From: Stercorarius parasiticus
Taxonomy: Eukaryota > Chordata > Aves > Charadriiformes > Stercorariidae
Assembly (NCBI GenBank): GCA_013396915.1
Contig: VWZL01002043.1
Span: 62,001 to 126,000 of the forward strand
Length of the DNA stretch: 64,000 nucleotides
Reading direction: 5' to 3'
The notes beneath the pieces are model-generated. The model searched no databases, was not told where the DNA came from, and saw only the letters and a program-made list of their open reading frames with translations. Positions 49,524 to 61,500 of the stretch are shown here, piece after piece. Within the stretch, counting starts at the first letter, position 1, and each line of letters begins with the position of its first letter. The position numbers were made by a program, and so were the translations under genes.

Positions 49524-51062
49524 AAAGAGCTCTAATACCTCATCTTTGAGATAGAATGACGGCTCTAATTCTGAAGGGTGAAGATGGATGAAGTCCATCA
49601 CCTGTATAGGCTTCAGGACCTCCAAAGAAGCAGCGCTATTTCATTCCAGTGTTCTGCTCTTGCTGATGGAAACGGATACATGGCACTATCAAATGCAACA
49701 TGCCATTACAGTCTGAACATTGTGCCTGGCAGAAGTAATTAATAAATAACTATACATATTATATATTTCAGTAATTATAAGGTACCTTTACTGCAGGGAT
49801 GTGTTGGGATGCAGGGAAAATGTGCAGAAGAGCTCCCAGTGGAATGAAATTTATAACTCTGCAAAAATGATTTCCTTTTTGGCTTGTAAACCTGTTCTGA
49901 TTTGTCATAAGCTAGCTCTTTAAGGTATGCTAGGCTCTAGCTCCTATCAGCAGAACTTTATAAATCCTTTGGAAAGATAATAGGAAGAAGTTGCCAGCAG
50001 GACTTAAACCTGAATGTGTGTTTAGAGGTCTGAAGGAAGGTAGAAAAACAATAAAAGCCGTGAAATAATTTCTTTTTATTTTTTTTTGAGCTTCATTGTA
50101 AATCCTTTCACGGTGCTGCTTTTTTTGATTTAACTCAGTTTGAGATAGAGAGCTAAGATTCAAGTGCAATAATCTTTCCTGTAAAAAATGAAACTAAAAA
50201 AATCTTGCAGCCAATTCACACCTCACTGTTAGCAACTAGAAGAAATGAGACTGTAGGCTAATGGAATGTTCCACAAACTTCTGCATCTGCATAAACTTTT
50301 TCATAGTAGACAAACACAACTTGGAAGTTATTTTCCTTTTAAATATTGAGGTGCTAATGAATTAAGAGACTTATTGTAGTGTGGTTTTTAAACTGGTGGC
50401 TGTCACCTACACTTTCAATAGCTACTTTTGCTGCTTTGTGGGTCATTTTGGCTAAAGCAAATTAATGCAGATTAGTTGCCAACCCTTGTCCTTAACAAGA
50501 TGTGAATGTGGTCCAAGTAATTACCATTTCTAGTGTCACAAATGACATTCCTTGTACAGTGTGGTTAACTCGGTACAGCTGCTTTAGCAGTAAAAATAGT
50601 CATTGTGGTACACATTCCACTTTTATTATTGTATTCTGTAGTTTATTCATCTGGCCCAATCCTTAGAGAGGTCTTTATACCAAAGAAGATATTTTTGAGA
50701 AACAAAAATAATTGTTCTTTTGGGATGTTCAGAAAAAAAACCTCACTCTGAGGCTTGCCAAGTTGTTACACAGCTGTTAAGATGATATAATGGCTTTTTG
50801 TTTGACTAAGGTTGTGAATACGAACTTCCTTCCTCCTGCATTTATAATTATTCTAGCTGTATGCAGAATTTGTGATAAATCTCTTCCAAATTTCTGTTGA
50901 GGGAGAGTACCTATGAAATGCTTACAAACTTCAACATGCAGTTTATATTTGCTTGTGAAGTGGGTGACCTAATTTTCTGTGAACTAGATACAACCTCCTC
51001 CCCTAGTCCTGCCAGAAGAATGTAAGTCTAGAACAAGAGTTTGTCATGGTTTCATATAGCAG

Positions 51063-51127
51063 AAAAATATTCATCTGTGAGAACTCTTCACTGGAATACC
51101 CTTAATCCTGAGAGGAGTTCACTATGG
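51063..51127 (+). other. Weak internal-exon candidate (65 bases)
   Basis: An acceptor-like TTTCATATAGCAG precedes it and a GG|GTAAGT donor follows. One of three frames is open throughout and reads KYSSVRTLHWNTLNPERSSL with a final W. It resembles no protein I know. The length is not a multiple of three, so it would change phase. A chance pseudo-exon is the likelier explanation. Confidence 0.1.
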
Positions 51128-53107
51128 GTAAGTTGCAATAGAGCATACTTAGACTTCAAAAATGGGCTGAGAGTGGACAGTAGCTCCTGTTTTGTTTGTG
51201 TATGTCAGGTATTCCTGCATTTGTTGTGAGCCACGTTTCCTGCTGCTTTCCAAATTATACTGAAGGAGATGACAGCACTGGAGATCAGCCTTGTGGACAC
51301 ATGCTTAAGTATTTTGGAAAGGAACTGAGATTGGTTGCAGTGATACTGTAAACTGAGGTAGTATTTTGCCTTATGAAGGGCATGGCTCTTTGAGGATGAT
51401 GCAAATTCAGTATGCATTACAGTATGAGCTTGTTTTTAGCTGTTTTTCTAACTAATTTTTAATGCTTAGAAATGGCATGTAATTGTTTTCATATGAGGAC
51501 ATGATTTTTTTTATGTTCTGTAGGAAAATACTAAGGTAGTGTGCGTTAATAAAATAATCCATCTATAAAAGGTTTGGGGTTTTTAACCATATTGTAGTAT
51601 CAATATGTCTGTAAAAAGCGTTTTCGTTGTTTGGTGGCTTTTCTTTGTTTAAAAAATATTTTGTTAGTATAATTACATTTGTAGCCAGGACAGATGAAGG
51701 AATTTAAATATCTGACTAGCTGAGAAAAGTAATCTATAAGTTAGTCATCTTGCAAAGTCTTCCTTTTTTCCATTGAATTCAGGAAAGAATGAGCCTTGAT
51801 GGTTTCTGATGTTAAGATGTTATGGCAAGAAGCGTCAGGAATGTTTGTTTGTTGACAAACTGTTGCTTACTTGAAGTTTTATCAAGTTTGTGGTTTTGAT
51901 TCTCAGTTATATAACAAAATAATAATAAATACAGTATATGTTTTGTGATTACCTTTAGAGCCAGATATTGGGAAGGCAAAGACCCTGCTTTCAACAGCAA
52001 CAAGCTGTTTGCGCAGAGAATCATGAGAAACTAGAGCCACAGCTGAGAGTGTAGTTGACTGGTACCTTTGTTTGAGTACTGAGCTCTGTACACCTGTTAA
52101 CACCAAAAATTTCCAAGATATCATTTGCGTTAGGGAAGCCTTGAGGATGTGCTAGTCAGATGTGTCTATGCTGGACAAGGACAATGGGAAGTGGTCATTC
52201 TTCCTTCTCCAGGAAACAGAATACAGGGTCCCTCTTCATCTTTCAGTAAGAGAAGGATCACTTCAAACACTGAAAAACAAAAATTGTCTGTAGTTGCAAT
52301 TAAGGTTCTATTTAAAAACTCAGAGTTAAGGTATCCCGGGATCTACAACAAAGTATTCTTGTAAGTACTCTTTACAATAAGTAAAGGTCTAGCAGAAGAT
52401 ATTTTAAAAGTGTTATTCCAAAGGAATTCTGCAGTCTTGACCCTGGCAACATGGGGAGAAGATTAGAAAATTCTTGCTTTGCCAGAGTTACTCCAGACTT
52501 AGCACTGTTAATATCTTGTCATTACACAGAATTTTGTGAGCCCTTTGTTTAGAATTACGAGTGATATTTTTAAGTATTAAAGTATGTCCAAGTATTCTTA
52601 TGAAAGAATTTGAATGTAGGTGTTTCTGAAAATATTATGGTATGACATTAACCATTCATGCTCAGATCTTTTTGGTTTTTGAAAAAAAAAAAAACCAACC
52701 AACAATAAAACCCCAAAATACAGATGTAGTTATCAGCATGTAATGGTTTATAAATCCTGGAAGGCTGTGAAGGAATGTAGGAGGAAGGGTGCTCTGTTGT
52801 GCGCATGAAGCCCCATTTCTCTTTCTCATTGCTCACTGCAGACTCTGAGGGAGTCAGCTGCATGCTGGTGGTGCCAGGAGATTGTGTGTACTCATCTGAA
52901 TGAAGTCACATACAAACTTTGAAACAAATGTGAACTTGTGTATCATGGCTTAATTTTTGTATGAAGACTGCATAATGTTTATTACACTGTCAGGAGAGGC
53001 AGCCTATATCAACCAGTTAATATATGCTTCAAGTAATGAAAAATTGAAGTGACTTTAACTTCATGGCATTGGTAGTAAACTGCACAATTATAGTTGTACC
53101 CAAATTG

Positions 53108-53345
53108 GATAGTAATAGGATATCTCAAGTTGGATCGTGGAGTCCAACTCCTTGTTCCTCGCAGGACTACCTAAAACAAAGTCATGTGACTTAAGAGCAT
53201 CATCCGGACACTCCTTGAACTCTGACAGGCTTGGTGCCTTCACCACTTCCCTGGGGAGCCTATTCCAGTGACCGACCACCCTGTCAGTGAAGAACCTTTT
53301 TCTAACGTCCAAGCTGAACTTCCCCTGACGCATCTTCGTGCCATT
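53108..53345 (-). mobile_element. CR1 LINE, 5'-truncated 3' end (minus strand)
   Basis: Read on the minus strand, this gives a GGGGAAGTTCAGCTTGGACG start, then AGGTTCTTCACTGACAGGGT, CACTGGAATAGGCTCCCCAG and a tail with AGGAGTTGGACTCCACGATCC. This is a CR1 subfamily different from the copy at 44190. The frame entering from 53333 reads [20 protein letters not shown] and then [10 protein letters not shown], the CR1 ORF2 C-terminus, and remains open. The ending is degraded (TATCCTATTACTATCC in place of ATTCTATGAT repeats). It is antisense to the inferred gene. Confidence 0.95.
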
Positions 53346-56300
53346 TCTTCATACCATTTCATGTAGCAAAGAAGTGTTTATATCTAGGGAAAGAATGTCC
53401 GGTTTGTTTCTGATAATTTGGCAAAACTGTGTTACAAATACAGGCCTGTTGAAGTGTAAGCCCTTCCTTTCAAATTTTACTTTTTAGTGGAATTTGTGTT
53501 GCAACAAGTATTGATTTGTACCTTTATGTCGTCAGTTCTGTGATGGATTTTAGCAGAGCTGTGCCTTTGCTCATGCACAAACATTTCAATGTTATAAATA
53601 CCTACTTATTCAATACAGTAGTCTGTAACTTAGATTGGCAAGAGAGTTTTCTTTTATTTTTTTATAAACAATATATTTTAAAATTTTATATATATATATT
53701 TAAAAGCACAGACGTCCTTACGTGTGTTGCCTTTGGACTGCTTCTGAGACTATCAATTCCACAGATATATGCAAGGTCCTGTGTTTATGAAATAAATATT
53801 TAGTTTCCACAAATGTTTGACCAATGCTTGTAAGCATTAAATGAAAAAGTACAACAGAGAAAACACCACTTCTGTATTTAGCCTCTGATTTGAAAGCTCT
53901 CTGTAACAGCATGGGCATGCTGTGTTTTCATATCTTGTGCTTTAGTGCTACAGAGTTAATGCTGGAAGTTTTCTGAACTCAGAATTATTAATGTATTTAT
54001 GGATGGTAGTGCTCTAATTTCAAATTGTTCCGACTTCTGTTTAAATGTAATCTTCTCTAGGGGTTAACTTGATATCTGAAAGGTACTAAAGCATTAAGTG
54101 CTTGTGATGAAAATTATGAACTTTAAATATGTTTGTAGCTAAAGTAATTTATTATGACTTGTCATTTTACTGATTTGGTAACACTGATCCAATTTTTGTA
54201 GAAATAAATGCAAATGCAGTAAAATTATAACTGTTTTCCAGTGTCATGTATATGTGTTTGCATATGCCCTACAGTAGGTAGCATTTGAAATTTTCTCTGT
54301 ACTAATGGTAAAGGTAGCCTTTTCTATTTATTATGATCTTAAGAACATAAGCGAAGTGTTTGAATTTTTTATAGGACACTCTGTGAGCCAGAAGTGGAGT
54401 TGTAAGTGGCAGATGAGCCTGTTACAGGTGAACTTGCTGCTGCCAAAAAGGGGAAGTCCCACTTGTTGCTTTTTCTGTCCCTTCTCCCAGCTGTCTGGTA
54501 TGAACCCAAAGAATGTGTTGGCTCTAGTATTTGTCCAGTCAAAGGGTAATCTGTTTCTGCTTGCGAACTCAGCAGAAAGATGACTTTGGTGTTTGGAGTG
54601 TTGAGTGAGTTTTCTGGTGATTTGCAGGCTCAGTGATGTTCTGGAGCAAAGTGCTAGTGGATGGAGGGGAAGGAGAATTCTTCCTTTTCTTGACAGCAAT
54701 GAGGTATTAGACTAGCTCAAGTTTAATGTGTAAGTTTTTGTTTTAAACTGTAGGACAGGAGCCTTTTTAAAAAAAGAAAAAGACATCGGGAAAGCTTGTA
54801 GAAAAGTTTTTCCAAAAGCTCCTTTGGAAAGGACTGTAGACAATTGGCTCTGGAATAGAGAGAAAGATCACTTTACAGTTTTGTTGCTTTTGAGACAGTT
54901 GTCAGTGTTTTCTAAATGCAAAGAAAACATCTATCCAAAATGTGTTGGTTTTCTTCTTTTTTTAATTTTTTTTTTTAATGTCCTGAAGCTCTTAAATGCC
55001 AATAGCAATAACAAATTGCCTGAATTTCTCAAATGCTTTGCTAAAAATAAGTGTCTGTAGATTTACCCAGCTGATACAGTTGTAGGTGTGTTTGATGAAT
55101 GTGTTGATCATGCAGCGTAATGCAGCTAGGAGGTAGGCTGTCTCTTTCACAATAGCATGTTCCCAAGAATAGGTCAAATTGAAGGATTTGGTGTTGGAAT
55201 TATCTTAACGTTTTGGTGCTCAGCTTCTTCATCTGAACAGGCGGTATATTTATCCCAGGAGAGGATAGGAAGGAAGAAAGAGGAAGGGTGTGCTGCACCC
55301 CCTCCTTTCCTCTGTGACTGGAACTGTTGAATATGCACAGCCCAGTGTGTGCTTGTTGGTGAATTTTTTTCTGAAGGGGCAAGCACAAATGATCTGCTAC
55401 CTTCCGCATATCACATGACCTGCTCCCAGCTTTGCTTTTCCTACGTAACTTGAATGTGGTCTGTGAGAATTGTCTTGAAAGTCATTCTCCTGTCTGTCTT
55501 AAGAAACAGAGGAGCTGAATTCATCTATTACTTTTTACTAAGTAGCACGTTCCAAATAGTCCAGCGTAACGGAGGAGAGACTCTGGCTGTCAGGAAGGAT
55601 GGCAATCAAAGGGTAGTTGCTATCAGAAGAAATATCCTGCATTTTGCTGCTGGGGATTCTGTGGGAAGGTGGTGTGTGGTGAAGCCCATGTGCCATCCTG
55701 TAGAGAACCATTCTTTTTAACTTCTTGAAAGCTGCAGGGACTCTTGATGTTCACAATTTGGTTGTGATAGCAGGGTGTCCGTCCCCCAGACTGATGAGCG
55801 GCATGGAGTATCTCATTCCTGTCCCTATGAACTTGTGTTTCTTAGCATGGAAATGAGACTACTGTACAGTATTTCTCAGTCAGTGTGACCCTTGCTGAGA
55901 AGCCCTGATGTGCAAAAAGGCTCATTCACTTTTTCTATTTTTAAAAAAAAAAAAGTTGCATAGAAAACAAGTGCCTGTGTTACTTTCAGATAGCTTTAAA
56001 ACTAGACATAAATTATAGCAGTCTGATGTAAAAATTGTGACTTTAAAAAAAACTTTCTTGTGAACTTTAAAATTATTTTAGTCAGCCTTTGGTGTTCTTT
56101 TTTCTCATCATCTAAATCTGTCTTACCTTGGTTTATCGATGTACCACAGCATCAAACTTAGATGAGAGACAAGAATAATTGAATACTGTGTGACAGAACT
56201 TCCAAGCATGTTTATAAGCAAAACGTAATGTGAAACATAATGCGCAGTGTATATACATCTGTGTTTATAATAGCTGCACTCAGCCACCTCCTTAGGGTTA

Positions 56301-58390
56301 TCCTTCACTGAATAAAAAAACTTATTATTTTAAAAGTTTGGGAGGGATTAGTTGTAATCAAGAAACTTTGTGGAAATAGTCTTGAAACATGTTAATGAGT
56401 GGCAGTATGGAGTCTGTTGACTCACTTAGTTTATTTTTTTTTTTTCTGCACAGTTGCAGTAGCAAAGCACTCTACTGTCTTTAGTTTTCATATGCAAGAA
56501 AAGTTCCATTCACAAAGCTACCAAGTGTGGTGGCAGCAGACTTTACAGTAGTTGTTTATGAGACTCAGGTGCTGAGCTGTTTAGACAAGGCCACTGCAGC
56601 TTAGGATCTGAACAGTGTTTTTTAGGAATGCTGGCCTAATCCCATGAATGTAAATCCTTCTGTTTAAAGTCCTTCTTTAACAAGACCCAGCTGTCAGCCC
56701 TGTCTTCCATGGTTGTTCTACTGCGTAGAAATTTTGTGTTCACTTCCTCAGTGGCATGATTTACGCTTTCTTTTTTCCTTCTTGCTCTGGAAGCTGATTT
56801 TCTTACTTTTTCAGGAACGTGTGCTTTAGAACATTTTTTTCTGTGTTAAATATTTATATTTGCTCTTAATCTCTGCAATTAAATTCTAGATAAAATCCTT
56901 TTGGTATGTATCAGTTGGTGCTTAACTGGCTTTTAGACTGCTCTAACCTTTGACATAGTGAAACTTTTTTATCTTGACACTGCTTTCTTGCTTTAAGTGC
57001 TTTTTTTCTGGGGAATGAGTCCAGAACTGGTGTTTTTCACTTCTTCCCTCCCTCGCTCTCTGCTGCCAAGATTTATTTAGAAACTAAAGCAGTGCAGCTT
57101 TTCAGTATGAACATCTATCTTTAGAGCACATCTTAAGCTTACAAAATCAATTAAAAAAAAATTTAATGAGTTTCATGGGGTTTATAAACTCGAGATTAAG
57201 GTTAGTGCTTAGCAGGCAATGCTTAGATTCCTGTCAGCAGTCTGTGACAAATTTCATAGCTTTATACGTCAAATTGCTGTTACTGGTTTGAGTTTCAGAT
57301 AATTAAATCATCCTTCCAGAGAAAGGATGTTGAATTGACAGTAGAAGCAAAATCCCAAGTGAAGAAAGTATTAAAAAGAAAAAAAAAGCGGGGAGACATA
57401 TTGGCAGTTTTCGCTGTTTTCTTAGAAACTTTGGAGAGAGTTTTTCAGTGACATTCTGCTAAAATGGCAAATAAGAATTAAGTTGTATTTTCAGCCTTTA
57501 TCAGTGATGAACATGCCTTTATCTGCTCACAGACTTTTTCCTCCTCCACAGAAGCAATTTCTTCAGGCTTTACTAGAGAATAGTGGTGGTGGAATTGTTA
57601 CAGGCTTTGGCACCCTGCTCAAGCAGATGTCTCACAGAAGTTGCTTTGTGGATTGAGGTCACTTCTGGAATGGCTTCTGTCTTACTTTTAGAGAAGAAAA
57701 AGAGCAAGTGCTGAGAAGAGTTGTGCAAGTATAGGACTTACTTCAAGGAATTTGGGTTATTTTTTTCTTGCCTGGTGTGGCTGTCAAAATACAACTTGTA
57801 TTCTTCTAGTATCACCAAGAAAAAAGGTGAGCTGCAGTTTATGCAGCAGGAAGTTGGCTTTCTGTCTTGTTATTGCGTGTGAGGTTTATGGGGATCTGAA
57901 ATTGTGCCTAATTACCTGCAAGACACAAGAGAAGATGCTGATAAAGTACTCTTTTGAAGCAGTGGTTCTCCTGCAGTTGTGAGATTCATAAACATGTTTT
58001 TCCACCTACATCCATATCTTGCAGAACTTGTCTGTACTTTCTCCTTTTCATGCAACGTAGTTGCTCCCAAACGTCATTGTGTGGCAAGGGCGCCTTCAGC
58101 CTATGTGCCTCACATCACTACCTAGTGAGTTGTGTTGGTTTACTGCCAAATGATCCTCTCCCTTTTCCTGTCATAGCAAACTGCCCCATTCCAGCCTTTC
58201 TTTCCAGTCTTGATTGCTAGGACTCATCTCTGTCCAATTCCCCATATCAGTCTTTCTCCTAGACTCACAAGGCTCTCCTCCATGCAGTCCTTCCAAGCCT
58301 CCCACAAGGCACAGCTTTTCCATGGAAAAGCTCCTTATAGTATTTCTGTCTGTTCTGGTAACGTCATGGTGCGGTACTGTACATCCATTT
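53346..58390 (+). other. Presumed intron sequence
   Basis: No exon is recognised. The longest frame is 122 codons on the minus strand (54331-54699), opposite a 92-codon plus frame, without known motifs. A small (TA)n run lies at 53687-53700, and long T or A runs near 54958-54977, 55940-55955 and 56434-56445. I see no other repeats of a known family. Confidence 0.4.
53687..53700 (+). repeat. Short (TA)n tract
   Basis: TATATATATATATT embedded in A/T-rich sequence. It is a minor simple repeat. Confidence 0.75.
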
Positions 58391-58563
58391 TTTTCCACTG
58401 GAACAGGCTGCCCAGGGAGGTTGTGGAGTCCCCTTCTCTAGAGACTTTCAAGACCCGCCTGGATGCAGTCCTGAGTAATGTGCTCTGGGCAGTCCTGCTT
58501 TAGCAGGGGAGTTGGACTGGGTGATCTGTAGAGGTCCCTTCCAACTCTGAAAAATTCCGTGAT
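58391..58563 (+). mobile_element. CR1 LINE, 5'-truncated 3' end
   Basis: It begins at CACTGGAACAGGCTGCCCAG and ends with GGGGAGTTGGACTGGGTGAT, CTGTAGAGGTCCCTTCCAAC and a terminal ATTCCGTGAT. The frame reads [19 protein letters not shown] and on through LDAVLSN, again the CR1 ORF2 C-terminus, after which it meets a stop. The CCTGCTTTAGCAGGGGAGTTGG segment marks a third CR1 subtype. It is in sense with the inferred gene. About 170 bases remain and it is not mobile. Confidence 0.95.
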
Positions 58564-61500
58564 CAGAGTGGCTATCCTCATCTGCCTCACACCTCAATAG
58601 ACCCATCACCCTTGGCGATGGAAAAGAGTGATGGGGACAGAGAGGAGGTTTGTGTCCTTGCTTGTGGTTTGCAGTGAAGTTGGAGGATAATAGCTGACTG
58701 CCAATTTAAATACTTAAATCTAGTCTTAACAGTGGCTTAAAATATAAAATTGATTGGGCCTGTTGTTTAGATATGTTTATTTTTTGTTTAAGCCAGTAGT
58801 ATTGTGGTTTTTCATTCATCTTGTTAGGAGTGGGTTTAAAATAAATCAAGTGTCTTCTGAATTAAATATACTTTTTCCTTCTTTGATAAGTTTGATAAGA
58901 GTTTAGAGGACAACCTCTAAACTCTGGTGTTTCTTAAAGTTATGCTGTTTTGTAATGGCTAACTATAAACAACAAAATCTGTTGATTCATAAATGCTAAG
59001 AATGAAACACCTATGTACTCTAGGTGTATCAAACATTCATTTGTGAGTTTTCTGAAAAATATATAGGTTTTTGTTTTGGTTTGGTTTTTTTTGCCCTGGA
59101 GATGATAGCTCCAGCTATAGTCAAATGCAGCTCTTCACAATGTAATCTTAATTCTTACCAGAAATCCTAAATCAATTTCCAGCCTGTTGTGGCTGAGGTT
59201 AGCATAAAGAATATATACCCTGATACAAAAGTTTATATAAAGCAGCCTGTGAAGAATGTTGTTTATTTATCATCGCTAAAGCACTACTCTTCCATTTTTT
59301 TGAACCACGGTTCATAGGCTGTCACTAGGCCCTTGTTGAAAGGGATTTGGCAAGTTCCTCTGAGTCTAGATAGTATCCGCATCGTACCGGTTGCCAGTGT
59401 CTGGTGTGGTATCTTAAGTGAGCATTGGCATAGTGATTATTTTTAACCTTTGAGAGGGCCTCTTGAGCAAAAAATTAGTTTTTAACTGTACTAAAGCATA
59501 GAGTAGCTCAGAGTCTTAGGAGGAAATACTCTCACCTGCATTGTAATTTGACCTATGACCTAAATGATTTCCTTAAACCTCACACCTCCTGGCTGGTTTG
59601 ATCCTTCATATATACCATCTTCTATAAGCACTGTTAAGATGTCCAGCTTTTACAGGTAGTTGGCAGTTACTTGCTTTATTTTGCTTTCTTATAGTTGAAA
59701 GACAGTCTAGTATATGTGTAAAAATGAATTTCTTAGAGTATTTATTCCTGGTGGAAAAAGACCCTCTTACAGGGACAATAGACCGGTCTGTAAAGGGATG
59801 TGAAAGGGATGTTACAGCGATTGGTTGTCAAGTGCTTCCTCCTTTCCCAAGTGCAGGGTCAGCCTGATAGTGCTGCTGTTAGCCTGGTGATTGTTATTAC
59901 TGGACCACAGCTACAAGAATATTTGCATATTTCCTGGGATCTATGTGTAAGGCCAAATATGATAACAATATTCATTGCTGTTCTTAGTCTGCTCATGGAG
60001 GAGAGAAGGCTACATAATCTTTTCTAGAATGGATGAAGTTGCAAGAGGCAAGTAAGCTTATAAAAAAAACTTACATTGTGCCTTCTAGTGCTTTTCTGGA
60101 TTGAAGAGAAGATCCACAGAGCAGTGTGGTAGATTGGGTTCCTGTGGAACTGTTATTCAGCGAGTGGCTGGAGTAGCATGAATGTGCAACATCTGTGCAC
60201 AGGCTAGTCTCACCTGCTTCTGTTGCATTATTAAACTAGTGCTTAGTTTAGCGTTGGTAGTAAAGTGGTTTCCTTTAAATGGAGCTGGCAAGTGTTTTTC
60301 AGAGCCCATCAAGTTTAACTATGTATGTATACAAAGCCATTCTTTCATGCTGTGTCTCTTCTCATGTATTGTTTGAGACATCCCCTCCTACAGAGTGCAC
60401 ATCCCTTCGTGCAGTTTCATGCATCTTGGTTCAGTGACCTGCCGATCCTGAATTAAGAAGTTTACTGTTGGCTAGGTTTCCTTACCAGTCACACTGACAT
60501 AGAAGTACCTCTTTTTGCATTGCTTGAAAATAGAATAGTCAATGCAACCAGCGTTTTGAACAGCAGGATCAACTTTTGGATCATCATTTGGACTGTTGCT
60601 AGTATTATGTCTGAAAATGTTGTCCTCATTGCAAAATAGAATCCTTTAACCGGTTATGAAAATACCATGCATGTTTCTGTGCTTTTTTTGGTCAGATTTT
60701 GTGTTCTGTTGTTACGTGCAGGATGTTGCTGAAGGTACAGTTATGGATGTGGACAGTTTTTCTTGTTCTGTCTTCTCAAAACCATGAGCAATTTGCTTTG
60801 TATTCCTTGCCTTGGCCCTCACCTGTGAAATAGAAAATGGAAATCTTCCTTCCTTCATTCTTCCACGTCTGGTGTAGTTTTGATGATAAATGCATGTGAC
60901 AATGTTGAAGGCTTGCATTTTCACTTGAATCATTAAGCCCTTGGGAAGTTTCAGTAAAAGTTCAGACATCTAAGTTCTTCATTTCCTTTTCTAATGGCTT
61001 TATACAAGCTTTAGTGGAGCTTCAGGCTGGCTGATCGGTATGTGTGAGTCTACCACATCATTAGGAGATGTGCACTTCTGGATCTCTTGTCTACTTCCTT
61101 TGTGTACTCTGGGGAGAAAAGGATTGCCTTAGTGTTCTCATATCATTTGCAGCTGTGTATTAGGGCAATAACTGTAATTGAATTTAATGTTATGCTTCAG
61201 GATGTGAGTGAGTTGCTGCTATGATCAGGAGTGTTTGTCTTCTCCCTGTGCTGCTGCACATCTTCCCCACCCCCCCCCACCCCCCGCCCTTAATGAAATA
61301 TTTAGAGGTGTTATGCTTTCCTGAAATATGTGGCCCTAGCTAGAATTGGGAAAGCAGAGCAAGGAGCCCAGTGTTCTGAAGTAGAGAATCCTTGTTCTGA
61401 GATGCTTGCATAGTCTGTCTTGCTGTGTACTCAAGCTAAGGGCTAGAGTTGGCTGAAATGTGTTCCACCTCTATCCCTCAGATCAAATTGGCAAGAAATG

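Larger units (their letters stand above)
44386..53107 (+). other. Presumed intron sequence
   Basis: A/T-rich sequence without a recognised exon. It contains the low-complexity tracts at 47180-47245 and 47687-47745, microsatellites near 47019 and 47314, a single N at 49523, and one weak exon candidate (51063-51127). Minus-strand open frames of 142 and 132 codons (45949-46377 and 46257-46655) overlap each other in different frames, have no recognisable domain and are most likely chance. Confidence 0.4.
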
